Part shown: positions 53,004 to 61,286 of the stretch, piece after piece
How the letters are laid out: every line of letters begins with the position of its first letter
How positions within the stretch are numbered: the stretch's first letter is position 1
Source: Kitasatospora purpeofusca
GTDB taxonomy: Bacteria; Actinomycetota; Actinomycetes; Streptomycetales; Streptomycetaceae
NCBI RefSeq assembly: GCF_000718025.1
Contig: NZ_JODS01000032.1
Coordinates: forward strand, 1 to 64,000
Direction: 5' to 3'
DNA: 64,000 nucleotides
Program-made: the position numbers and the translations under genes
Notes under the pieces: model-generated
Seen by the model: only the letters and a program-made list of their open reading frames with translations
Told to the model about the DNA's origin: nothing
Database searches by the model: none

Positions 53004-54170
53004 TCAGGCGGCCTGCGGTACCGCGGCGGGCCCGTGGGCGAGCCGGGCGGTCAGGTCGGCGATCCGGGCGGAGGCCAGGCCGTCCCCGTACGGGCTGGGG
53101 GTGCCGGCGAGCCGGGCGAGCCGCTCCGGGGTGTCGGCGAGCCAGGCGCGGGCGAGCGCGCCGAGTTCGGCACCGGGCGCCACCAGGGCGGCGAAGCCGG
53201 TCTCGACCGCCTCGGGCCGTTCGGTGGAGCGGCGCACGACCAGCAGCGGGCGGCCGAGCACGGTGCACTCCTCCTGCACCCCGCCGGAGTCGGAGACCAG
53301 CAGCGCGGCGTGCCGGGCGAGGCCCAGGAAGTCGGCGTAGCCGACCGGTCCGGTCACCGTGAGCCGGGCCAGCAGGCCGTCCAGGGCGAAGCGCTCGACG
53401 GCGGCCCGGGTGCGCGGGTGCATCGGGAACAGCACCGGTGTGCCGGCCCGGGCGATCCGGTCGAGTTCGGCGAGGACGGCGCCGAGCGCCTCGGCGGTGT
53501 CGGTGTTCTCCGGCCGGTGCACGGTGGCGAGGACGTAGCCGTCCGCGGCGAGGCCGTGCCGGGCGAGCAGGGCGGCCCGTTCCCCGGTGCCGGGCAGCGA
53601 GCGGCGGACCACCTCGACGACGGTGTTGCCGGTGAGCGCGATCCGCTCCTCGTCCAGGGACTCGGCGCGCAGGTTGGCGGCGTTGTCGGGGGTGGCGGCG
53701 CACAGCAGGTCGGAGACGTGGTCGACCATCACCCGGTTGTGCTCCTCGGGCATCGCCCGGTCGAAGCTGCGCAGTCCGGCCTCGACGTGGACCAGCGGGA
53801 TCTCCCGGGCGTTGGCGGCGAGCGCGCCGGCCAGGGTGGCGTTGGTGTCGCCCTGGACGACGACGGCGGCCGGGCGGTCCTCGGCGAACGCGGCGTCGAG
53901 CTGGCCGAGCGACTGGGCGATCTGGCCGGCCCGGGGGCGGCCGCCGACGCCGGTGAGCAGCTCGGGGCGGGGCAGGCCGAGGTCGCGCAGGAAGCGGCCG
54001 GACATCGCCTCGTCCCAGTGCTGGCCGGTGTGGACCAGCCGGGTGGCTGGGCCGAGTTCGTGGATCAGCGGGGCGAGCTTGACCAGCTCCGGGCGGGTGC
54101 CGAGGACGACGGCGACGCTGCCGGGGGCGAGCGGGCGGGCGGCGGACCGGGGGGCGGGGCACAGGCTCAT
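53004..54170 (-). CDS. wecB: UDP-N-acetylglucosamine 2-epimerase (non-hydrolysing)
   Basis: Converts UDP-GlcNAc to UDP-ManNAc for surface polysaccharide. 388 aa. Family signatures: VVLGTRPELVKLAPLIHEL, TGQHWDEAMSG, VVQGDTNATLAGALAA, HVEAGLRSFDRAMPEEHNR (catalytic region), VHRPENTDTAEALG, and late VSDSGGVQEECTVLGRPLLV with RSTERPE. ATG 54170 has GGAG upstream on the minus strand. It is transcribed in the same direction as the glycosyltransferase upstream (98 bases apart) and the chitinase downstream. The pair suggests synthesis of an amino-sugar cell-surface polymer. Confidence 0.93.
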   Translation of the reverse strand: MSLCPAPRSAARPLAPGSVAVVLGTRPELVKLAPLIHELGPATRLVHTGQHWDEAMSGRFLRDLGLPRPELLTGVGGRPRAGQIAQSLGQLDAAFAEDRPAAVVVQGDTNATLAGALAANAREIPLVHVEAGLRSFDRAMPEEHNRVMVDHVSDLLCAATPDNAANLRAESLDEERIALTGNTVVEVVRRSLPGTGERAALLARHGLAADGYVLATVHRPENTDTAEALGAVLAELDRIARAGTPVLFPMHPRTRAAVERFALDGLLARLTVTGPVGYADFLGLARHAALLVSDSGGVQEECTVLGRPLLVVRRSTERPEAVETGFAALVAPGAELGALARAWLADTPERLARLAGTPSPYGDGLASARIADLTARLAHGPAAVPQAA

Positions 54171-54268
54171 GGCGGGACGGCTCCGGGGTCTGGGGGCGGG
54201 GCGGCGGGCTGCCGGACGGCGGGGCGGCGGCGGACGAGGGGGGAGGGAGGGCGGCGGCGCGGCCGGGG

Positions 54269-55702
54269 TCAGGACTCCAGGGCGGTCGGGGCGCCGACGG
54301 CGACCTTCTCGGCGTTGCGCCGGGTCTTGGCCCAGCCGTTGCGGCCGAGCAGGATCCGGACGGCGGCCCGGGCGGCGACCACGAACAGGTGGTAGGCGTA
54401 GAGCCAGACCAGGACGCCCCAGAGCAGGCCGGTGAGCCTGCTCCGGTCGGGGCGGACGAGCCGGCGGTAGGTGGGGCCCCAGAAGACCATCGGCAGGGTG
54501 GCGAGCACGAAGGCGGCCACCATCCAGGGGCCGTAGGTCAGCTGGAAGTCGGCGGTCTCCTCGGGGAAGAGCACCAGTCCGGCGCCGGTGATGGCGAGCG
54601 ACAGCGGGGTGAGGACGACCAGCAGGACGCAGACCACCGGCTGGAGGAAGGTGTACAGCACCTCGGCCTTGCCGGCGGGCCGGTAGTGCGGCGAGCGCAG
54701 CACCCGGCCGGTGTAGCGCAGGCACTGCATGTTGCCCTGGGCCCAGCGGGTGCGCTGGGTGAGGAAGCGGCGCCAGGAGACCAGGGCCTCCTGGGAGACG
54801 TTGGTCTCGGTGACGTGGGTGAGCCGCCAGCCGGCCAGCCGCAGGTCGAGGCCGGACTCGTAGTCCTCCAGCAGGGCGCGCTCGGGCCAGGGGCGGCCGT
54901 CGCGGCCCTCCTCGGCGGTGAGCGAGTCGAGGGCGGTGAGCCGGACGAACTGGCCGTTGCCGCCGAGGCCGACGCTGCCGGTGCGGCGGCGCAGCAGCTG
55001 CATGCCGGCGTTGTTGGCCTGGAACTCGACGTCCTGCATCCGGACCAGGGCGCGGGCGAGGGCGTTGGCGAGCCGGCCGCGGCCGGCCAGCGGGCGCGGG
55101 TCTTCGGCGTTGCGCATCCGCACGCCGATCTGCACGGCGCCGGTGTCGGGGCGGCCCATCGCGTGCTCGTTGCCGACCTGTTCGAGGGTGCCGGGGTCGA
55201 GCTGCCCGTCGGCGTCGACGACGCCGAGCACGACGCGGGAGCGGTCGGTGCCGGGCGGCAGCGAGGCGGAGATCTCCCGGTAGGCGGCGTTGAGGGCGGC
55301 GCCCTTGCCGATCCGGGCGTGCGGGCGGCGGCGCTGGACGAGGTGGACCAGGGCGTCGTGCCCGGCGGCGGCCAGCACCAGGTCGCGGGTGGCGTCCTCG
55401 CTGTCGTCGTCGATCACCCAGAGGTGGGCGGCGGGGGCGACGGCGCGCAGTCCGGCCAGGGTCTGGGCGATCACCGCCTCCTCGTCCCGGCAGGGGATCA
55501 TCAGGTGCCACTGGAAGGCGGCGGGGTCGCCGGGGCGGGCCGGGCGGTTGCGCCGGAAGGCGTTCCGGGAGCCGGCCCAGTAGACCAGGAAGCGGCCGAA
55601 GACCAGGGCCATGTAGAGCACGAGGGCCAGCGAGATCAGCCCGGCGAGCTGGACGAAGCCGTCCCGGCGCATCTCGAAGAACTGGCGCAGGGCGTCGGGC
55701 AT
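54269..55702 (-). CDS. Membrane family 2 glycosyltransferase
   Basis: A 477-aa inverting GT2 enzyme. One membrane segment near residues 20-45, then the GT-A domain: WHLMIPCRDEEAVIAQTLAG, LWVIDDDSEDATRD, IGKGAALNAAYREI, LGVVDADGQLDPGTLEQV (DxD), LLEDYESGLDLRLAG (ED) and TQRTRWAQGNMQCLRY (QxxRW). Three or four membrane segments follow. The QxxRW motif and the membrane topology are those of processive polymerases such as cellulose, hyaluronan or poly-GlcNAc synthases. ATG 55702 has GAGGAG upstream. wecB next door suggests a GlcNAc/ManNAc-containing product. Confidence 0.88.
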   Translation of the reverse strand: MPDALRQFFEMRRDGFVQLAGLISLALVLYMALVFGRFLVYWAGSRNAFRRNRPARPGDPAAFQWHLMIPCRDEEAVIAQTLAGLRAVAPAAHLWVIDDDSEDATRDLVLAAAGHDALVHLVQRRRPHARIGKGAALNAAYREISASLPPGTDRSRVVLGVVDADGQLDPGTLEQVGNEHAMGRPDTGAVQIGVRMRNAEDPRPLAGRGRLANALARALVRMQDVEFQANNAGMQLLRRRTGSVGLGGNGQFVRLTALDSLTAEEGRDGRPWPERALLEDYESGLDLRLAGWRLTHVTETNVSQEALVSWRRFLTQRTRWAQGNMQCLRYTGRVLRSPHYRPAGKAEVLYTFLQPVVCVLLVVLTPLSLAITGAGLVLFPEETADFQLTYGPWMVAAFVLATLPMVFWGPTYRRLVRPDRSRLTGLLWGVLVWLYAYHLFVVAARAAVRILLGRNGWAKTRRNAEKVAVGAPTALES

Positions 55703-55875
55703 GGCGCGGTGCTCCTCATGATCAAAGGCGATCTGTCTCCCTGGGGTGCGAATCAATGCTTCGTTGCGGTCTGATATCGCCAAAACGATAGTAAACGCGG
55801 AAAACGGCCAAGTCGGGCAAAGTGGTGGTTCTCACCCCGTCGGGAGCGGCGCCCCGCGCTCCGTAGACTGTGGAC
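55703..55875. promoter_or_regulatory. Shared AT-rich divergent promoter region (glycosyltransferase / folC)
   Basis: AT-rich relative to its surroundings. It holds TATCG-N6-CGATA (55775-55790) and, at the right end, TAGACT (55864-55869), a canonical -10 for folC placed so that GTG 55876 is at the transcription start (leaderless). Confidence 0.6.
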
Positions 55876-57267
55876 GTGAGCGACAAGGCCGACCCGAACC
55901 CGTACACCCTCCGCCCCGCCGACGGCAGCCCCGCCGACGCCCTGCGCGACGTCGAGGTGGAACTCTCCGAGCGCTGGCCGGAGAACAAGCTGGAGCCCTC
56001 GCTCGACCGGATCGAGGCGCTGATGGACATCCTGGGCCAGCCCCAGCGGTCCTTCCCCTCCATCCACATCACCGGCACCAACGGCAAGACCTCCACCGCC
56101 CGGATGATCGAGCAGCTGTTCAGCGCCTTCGAGCTGCGCACCGGCCGCTACACCAGCCCGCACGTGGAGAGCGTCACCGAGCGGATCAGCCTGGACGGCG
56201 CCCCGATCACCCCCGAGCGGTTCGTCGAGGTCTACCGCGACATCGAGCCCTACGTGCGGATGGTCGACGAGCGCCAGCCGGTCGCGATGTCCTTCTTCGA
56301 GGTGCTCACCGGCATGGCCTACGCGGCCTTCGCCGACGCGCCGGTGGACGTCGCCGTGGTCGAGGTCGGCATGGGCGGCTCCTGGGACGCCACCAACGTC
56401 ATCGACGCCGGGGTCGCCGTGATCACCCCGATCGGGCTGGACCACACCGACAAGCTCGGGGAGACCACCGGCGAGATCGCCGTCGAGAAGTCCGGGATCA
56501 TCAAGTCCGACGCGATCGCGGTCGTCGCCCAGCAGCAGCTCGACGCCGCCCAGGTCATCCTGCGGCGCGCGGTCGAGGTGGACGCCACGGTTGCCCGCGA
56601 GGGCATGGAGTTCGGCGTCGTCCGCCGCGAACTCGCGATCGGCGGCCAGCTGGTGACGCTGCGCGGGATCGGCGGCGAGGAGTACGAGGACGTCTTCCTG
56701 CCGCTGCACGGCGAGCACCAGGCGCAGAACGCGGCCCTCGCGCTGGCCGCCGTCGAGGCGTTCTTCGGCGTCGGCGGCGCCCGCGGCGGACAGCTCGACG
56801 CCGACAAGGTCCGCCAGGGCTTCTCCGGCGTCAGCTCCCCGGGCCGGCTGGAGGTCGTCCGGCGCAGCCCCACCATCCTGCTGGACGCCGCCCACAACCC
56901 GCACGGCGCCCGCGCGGCCGTCGCCGCCATCGGCGAGTCCTTCGGCTTCACCCGGCTGGTCGGCGTGATCGGCACCAGCGGCGACAAGGACGTGGCCGGC
57001 CTGCTGGAGGCCTTCGAGCCGCTCCTCGCCGAGGTCGTGATCACCCAGAACTCCACCCACCGCGCGATGGACGTGGACGCCCTGGCCGCGCTCGCGGTCG
57101 AGGTCTTCGGCGAGGACCGGGTCCAGGTCGAGCCCCGGCTCGACGACGCCATCGCCGCCGCCGTCACCCTGGCCGAGGAGGAGGGCGACCTCGGCGGCGC
57201 CGGGGTGCTGGTCACCGGATCGGTCATCACGGTGGGCGAGGCCCGCCTGCTGCTCGGGAGGAAGTGA
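55876..57267 (+). CDS. folC: Folylpolyglutamate synthase / dihydrofolate synthase
   Basis: Adds glutamate to dihydropteroate/folate. 463 aa. P-loop SIHITGTNGKTSTARMIEQL, Mur ligase-like RTGRYTSPHVESVTERIS, VEVGMGGSWDATNVIDAGVA, LDHTDKLGETTGEIAVEKSG and the C-domain LLDAAHNPHGARA. GTG 55876 fits the leaderless promoter TAGACT; GTG 55870 is two codons earlier. The N-terminus is shorter than in some streptomycetes, which have an acidic extension. Two bases separate it from the DUF4233 gene. Confidence 0.96.
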   Translation: MSDKADPNPYTLRPADGSPADALRDVEVELSERWPENKLEPSLDRIEALMDILGQPQRSFPSIHITGTNGKTSTARMIEQLFSAFELRTGRYTSPHVESVTERISLDGAPITPERFVEVYRDIEPYVRMVDERQPVAMSFFEVLTGMAYAAFADAPVDVAVVEVGMGGSWDATNVIDAGVAVITPIGLDHTDKLGETTGEIAVEKSGIIKSDAIAVVAQQQLDAAQVILRRAVEVDATVAREGMEFGVVRRELAIGGQLVTLRGIGGEEYEDVFLPLHGEHQAQNAALALAAVEAFFGVGGARGGQLDADKVRQGFSGVSSPGRLEVVRRSPTILLDAAHNPHGARAAVAAIGESFGFTRLVGVIGTSGDKDVAGLLEAFEPLLAEVVITQNSTHRAMDVDALAALAVEVFGEDRVQVEPRLDDAIAAAVTLAEEEGDLGGAGVLVTGSVITVGEARLLLGRK

Positions 57268-57269
57268 CG

Positions 57270-57608
57270 ATGAGGACGCTCTGCTCCTCGACGCTGATCG
57301 GCGAGGCCCTCGTGGTGCTCTTCGCGGCCCTGGTCGCGATGCAGCTCACGGACGTCTCGCACGGCGCCCTGTGGACGGTCAGCGGCATCGCCATGGTGCT
57401 GTGCGTGCTGCTCTGCGGCATGATCACCCGCCCCGGCGCGGTGGCCGTCGGCTGGGCGCTGCAGCTCGGGCTGATCGCCAGCGGCTTCGTGGTGCCGACC
57501 ATGTTCGTGCTCGGCGTGATCTTCGCCGGCCTCTGGTGGTGCTCGGTGCACTACGGCCGCAGGATCGACGAGATCAAGGCCGCCCGGACCGCCGCCGCGG
57601 CCGCCTGA
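57270..57608 (+). CDS. DUF4233 family membrane protein
   Basis: A 112-aa protein with four hydrophobic segments (LIGEALVVLFAALVAMQLT; LWTVSGIAMVLCVLLCGM; VAVGWALQLGLIASGFVV; MFVLGVIFAGLWWCSV) and a short basic tail. DUF4233 proteins follow folC in most actinobacteria. Role unknown. ATG 57270 has GGAGG within the folC 3' end and lies two bases past the folC stop, so the two are co-expressed. Confidence 0.88.
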   Translation: MRTLCSSTLIGEALVVLFAALVAMQLTDVSHGALWTVSGIAMVLCVLLCGMITRPGAVAVGWALQLGLIASGFVVPTMFVLGVIFAGLWWCSVHYGRRIDEIKAARTAAAAA

Positions 57609-57720
57609 GGCGCCTCCGGGCCGGCTCCGGGACGCCTCGGAGCCGGGCCAGGACCGGGTCCGGGGCGTTCGCTCACGCAAGGTAACCTCTGCGGTAGTCG
57701 CACGGCGCACGCGGAATCGC

Positions 57721-57776
57721 GCGTGCGTGCCGATCCGTGTGCGCGCCGATTCCCGCGTGCGCGCCGAACCCGATTT
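57721..57776. repeat. Three imperfect direct repeats in the ndk leader
   Basis: GCGTGCGTGCCGAT, GTGCGCGCCGAT and GCGTGCGCGCCGAA, spaced about 18 bases, directly before the ndk ribosome site. GCACGCG/CGCGCGTGC at 57704-57724 also forms a hairpin. They may be slippage products or a folded leader. Confidence 0.7.
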
Positions 57777-57792
57777 CCCCAGGAGACGCCCC

Positions 57793-58206
57793 GTGTCCCA
57801 GCGCACTCTCGTCCTGCTCAAGCCCGACGCCGTCAAGCGCGGCCTGGCCGGCGAGATCATCAGCCGGATCGAGCGCAAGGCCGGCTGGCGGCTCGCCGCC
57901 GCCGAGCTGCGCACCTTCGAGCGGGCGACGCTGGAGCAGCACTACGCGGAGCACGTCGGCCGCCCGTTCTACGAGCCGCTGCTGGAGTTCATGACCTCCG
58001 GCCCGTCGATCGCCCTGATCGTCGAGGGCGAGGAGGTCGTCGCCGGCATCCGCATGCTGGCCGGCGCCACCAACCCGCTGGAGGCCGGGGCCGGCACCAT
58101 CCGCGGCGACTACGCGACCATCACCCGCGAGAACCTGATCCACGCCTCCGACTCGGTGGAGTCCGCCGAGCGCGAGATCAAGATCTTCTTCCCCGCCCAC
58201 GCCTGA
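57793..58206 (+). CDS. ndk: Nucleoside diphosphate kinase
   Basis: Transfers phosphate from ATP to NDPs. 137 aa. MSQRTLVLLKPDAVKRGLAG at the start, active-site His117 in ENLIHASDSVESAEREI, and IRGDYA. GTG 57793 has AGGAG seven bases upstream; other frames in this interval are spurious. It lies between the folC operon and mreB, as in other streptomycetes. Confidence 0.97.
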   Translation: MSQRTLVLLKPDAVKRGLAGEIISRIERKAGWRLAAAELRTFERATLEQHYAEHVGRPFYEPLLEFMTSGPSIALIVEGEEVVAGIRMLAGATNPLEAGAGTIRGDYATITRENLIHASDSVESAEREIKIFFPAHA

Positions 58207-58387
58207 CCGCGCGCGCACCGGGACCTTCGGGACGCCCCGGTCGGGACCATTGGCCCGGCCGGGGCATTCTTATCGGGAAATAGGGAACCAGGCCCTCCGA
58301 CACGGCGTCCCAATGCCCTGAGAAGCGATCACGCCCCGGACAATGGACGGCGTGCCCCGGGTCGACGTCCGTGCCGAACGGCGTGAC

Positions 58388-58393
58388 TACGAT
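58388..58393 (+). promoter_or_regulatory. Possible -10 of mreB
   Basis: TACGAT about 110 bases before the mreB ATG. This would give a leader of roughly 100 bases. No good -35 is seen. Confidence 0.4.
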
Positions 58394-58501
58394 GGACGCG
58401 ACTCAAGGGCCCGGTTAGGCAGCTCAGCTGGTCGCCGCCCCTCTGCGGGCGCACACCGTCCACCCCACATGACTCCGAGCCCGGGAAGGCACCCACACCC
58501 C

Positions 58502-59539
58502 ATGGCGAGCAACCTGTCGTTCATCGGCCGCGACCTGGCGATCGACCTCGGAACTGCCAACACGCTGGTGTACGTCAGGGGCAAGGGGATCGTTCTCAAC
58601 GAGCCGTCCGTCGTCGCGGTCAACACCAACACCGGCGGCATCCTCGCGGTCGGCTCCGAGGCCAAGAAGATGATCGGGCGCACCCCCGGCAACATCGTGG
58701 CCATCCGCCCCCTCAAGGACGGCGTCATCGCCGACTTCGAGATCACCGAGCGGATGCTGCGCTACTTCATCCTCAAGGTGCACCGCCGCCGCTTCCTCGC
58801 CCGCCCCCGGGTCGTCGTCTGCGTCCCCTCCGGCATCACCGGCGTCGAGCGCCGCGCGGTCATCGAGGCCTCCCTCCAGGCCGGCTGCCGCCAGGTGCAC
58901 ATCATCGAGGAGCCGATGGCCGCCGCGATCGGCGCCGGACTCCCGGTCCACGAGCCCACCGGCAACATGGTCGTCGACATCGGCGGCGGCACCACCGAGG
59001 TCGCCGTCATCTCGCTCGGCGGCATCGTCACCGCGCAGTCCATCCGGGTCGCCGGCGACGAACTCGACAACGCGATCGTCCAGCACATCAAGAAGGAGTA
59101 CTCGCTGCTCCTCGGCGAGCGCAGCGCCGAACAGATCAAGATGAGCATCGGCTCCGCCTTCGGCCTGGAGGGCGAGAAGGACGAGCACGCCGAGATCCGC
59201 GGCCGCGACCTCGTCAGCGGCCTGCCCAAGACCGTCGTCATCTCCGCCGCCGAGGTCCGCGAGGCCATCGACGAGCCGGTCAACTCGATCATCGACGCGG
59301 TCAAGACCACCCTCGACCAGTGCCCGCCCGAGCTGGCCGGCGACGTCATGGACCGGGGCATCGTGCTCACCGGCGGCGGCGCCCTGCTCCGCGGCCTGGA
59401 CGAGCGGCTGCGCCGGGAGACCGGCATGCCGATCCACATCGCCGAGAACCCGCTCGACTCCGTCGCACTCGGCTCCGGCAAGTGCGTCGAGGAGTTCGAG
59501 GCGCTCCAGCAGGTACTCGACGCCGCGCCGCGCCGTTAG
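58502..59539 (+). CDS. mreB: Rod-shape/sporulation actin homologue MreB
   Basis: Actin-like ATPase organising wall synthesis; in Streptomyces it is needed mainly for spore wall. 345 aa. Phosphate-1 DLAIDLGTANTLVYVRG, VPSGITGVERRAVIEA, phosphate-2 MVVDIGGGTTEVAVIS, adenosine motif DRGIVLTGGGALLRGLD. ATG 58502 (MASNLSFIGRD) has GGGAAGG upstream. The longer frame from 58343 lacks homology. First gene of mreB-mreC-mreD-pbp2-rodA. Confidence 0.97.
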   Translation: MASNLSFIGRDLAIDLGTANTLVYVRGKGIVLNEPSVVAVNTNTGGILAVGSEAKKMIGRTPGNIVAIRPLKDGVIADFEITERMLRYFILKVHRRRFLARPRVVVCVPSGITGVERRAVIEASLQAGCRQVHIIEEPMAAAIGAGLPVHEPTGNMVVDIGGGTTEVAVISLGGIVTAQSIRVAGDELDNAIVQHIKKEYSLLLGERSAEQIKMSIGSAFGLEGEKDEHAEIRGRDLVSGLPKTVVISAAEVREAIDEPVNSIIDAVKTTLDQCPPELAGDVMDRGIVLTGGGALLRGLDERLRRETGMPIHIAENPLDSVALGSGKCVEEFEALQQVLDAAPRR

Positions 59540-59632
59540 CAGAACCGACACACCAGCCGAACCGACGGGTCCCCGCCCGGGTCCACAGCCCGGGCCGGCG
59601 GACCAGGGGCACGAAGGGGCAGTACCAGCACC

Positions 59633-60592
59633 GTGAGGGACACACGAGAGAGCCGGCTGCTGCTCATCCTGCTGGTGGCCGTCGCGTTCGCACTGATCAC
59701 CGTCGACATCAAGGGCGGCGAGAGCTCCCCGCTCGGCGGCGCCCGGCGCGCCGCCGCCACCGTCCTCGGCCCGGTCGAACGCGGTGCCGCCAGCGCGGTC
59801 GACCCGGTCGCCGACACCGTCCGCGCCTTCCGCGACGCCGCCTCCAACAGCGGCCGCACCGACCAGCTCGCCCGCGAGAACACCGAACTGCGGCAGAAGC
59901 TGGCCTCCTCCGACATGGCCGGCGGGCGCACCAAGCAGCTCGACGACCTGCTGCGCACCGCCGGCGCCGGCGGCTACACCGTCAAGGCCGCCCAGACCAT
60001 CGCGATCGGCCCGGCCCAGGGCTTCTCCTGGACCATCACCATCGACGCCGGCAGCGACGACGGCCTCACCCGCGACATGACCGTCGTCAACGGCCAGGGC
60101 CTGGTCGGCCGGATCACCACCGTCGCCCCCACCACCTCCACCGTGCTGCTCGCCTCCGACCCCGGCTTCACCGCCGGCACCCGGCTGGAGGGCACCGGGG
60201 AGATCGGCTTCGCCGCCGGCGGCGGCACCAGCGCCATGAAGGTCTCCCTGCTCAACGGCAAGGCCCAGGTCAAGGAGGGCGACCGACTGGTCACCTTCGG
60301 CTCGCAGAGCGGCCGCCCGTTCGTCCCCGGCGTCCCGGTCGGCCGGGTCGTCCAGGTCGAGGCCACCCCCGGACAGCTCACCAAGACCGTCCTGGTCGAG
60401 CCCTTCGTCCAGTTCACCCGGCTGGACCTGGTCGGCGTCGTCGTCGTCCCGCCCCGCACCGACCCGCGCGACGCCGTGCTGCCGCCCGCCCCCGCACCGG
60501 CCGCCCAGGGCCAGGCCGCCCCGGCCGCGCCCGCCGCGCCCGCCGTGCCGGCCGCCGCCGCCCCGCCCGCCAAGCCCACTGGGGGGAACTGA
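59633..60592 (+). CDS. mreC: Rod-shape protein MreC
   Basis: Bitopic cell-wall scaffold protein. 319 aa. A short cytoplasmic start, one membrane segment (LLLILLVAVAFALITVDI), a coiled coil (DQLARENTELRQKLASSD), then the periplasmic beta-domains (GFSWTITIDAGSDDGL, GQGLVGRITTV, LLASDPGFTAG). The C-terminus is an Ala/Pro tail. GTG 59633 has GAAGGGG upstream, spaced rather far. mreD starts four bases after its stop. Confidence 0.95.
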   Translation: MRDTRESRLLLILLVAVAFALITVDIKGGESSPLGGARRAAATVLGPVERGAASAVDPVADTVRAFRDAASNSGRTDQLARENTELRQKLASSDMAGGRTKQLDDLLRTAGAGGYTVKAAQTIAIGPAQGFSWTITIDAGSDDGLTRDMTVVNGQGLVGRITTVAPTTSTVLLASDPGFTAGTRLEGTGEIGFAAGGGTSAMKVSLLNGKAQVKEGDRLVTFGSQSGRPFVPGVPVGRVVQVEATPGQLTKTVLVEPFVQFTRLDLVGVVVVPPRTDPRDAVLPPAPAPAAQGQAAPAAPAAPAVPAAAAPPAKPTGGN

Positions 60593-60595
60593 GCC

Positions 60596-61234
60596 ATGCG
60601 CCTCGCCCGCATCCCCGTCTCCGCGATCCTGATCCTGCTCGGGCTGCTGCTCCAGGTCAGCGTCTTCGGCCGACTGCAACTGCCCGGTGCGACCCCGGAC
60701 ATACTGCTGCTCGTGGTCGTCGGCCTCGCCCTCGTCTACGGACCCACCGGCGGCTGCCTGGTCGGCTTCGCGGCCGGCCTGCTCGCCGACCTCGCCCCGC
60801 CCTCGGACCACGCCATCGGCCGCTACGCGCTGGTGCTCTGCCTGATGGGCTACGCCGCCGGGCTGCTGCGCCCCGAGCACGGCCGCCAGCGCTCGGTCTC
60901 CAGCGCGCTGCTCGTGGTCGCCGGCGCCGCGGTCGCCTCCACCCTGCTGTACGCCATGGTCGGCGCCCTCGTCGGCGACACCGCCGCCCGCCACGTCGGA
61001 CTCGGCCAGCTCGTCGTCACCGCCCTGCTCTACGACCTGCTGCTCGCACCCTTCGTGGTGCCCGCCGTGATGCTGGTCGCCCGCCGCTTCGGCAAGGACC
61101 CGCTGTCGGTCGCCGAGGACGACGAGGGCGGCCCCGGCCTCGGCAGCCTGACCCGCTACCGCACCACCCGCGAGGCCACGGCCGGACCGGGGTACCGCAA
61201 GAAGCGCCTGCTCGGCGCGGGAAAGCGCCCGTAA
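60596..61234 (+). CDS. mreD: Rod-shape protein MreD
   Basis: Integral membrane protein, 212 aa, about five or six segments (SAILILLGLLLQVSVFGRLQ; LLLVVVGLALVYGPTGG; GFAAGLLADLAPPSDHAIG). The last motif is the MreD signature. A basic C-terminal tail follows. ATG 60596 lies just after the mreC stop; a G-rich stretch provides the ribosome site. Confidence 0.94.
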   Translation: MRLARIPVSAILILLGLLLQVSVFGRLQLPGATPDILLLVVVGLALVYGPTGGCLVGFAAGLLADLAPPSDHAIGRYALVLCLMGYAAGLLRPEHGRQRSVSSALLVVAGAAVASTLLYAMVGALVGDTAARHVGLGQLVVTALLYDLLLAPFVVPAVMLVARRFGKDPLSVAEDDEGGPGLGSLTRYRTTREATAGPGYRKKRLLGAGKRP

Positions 61235-61286
61235 CCCGGCCCCGACCAAGCCTGCCCGCCCTGTTCAGTTTTGGAGCGCACGAGAC

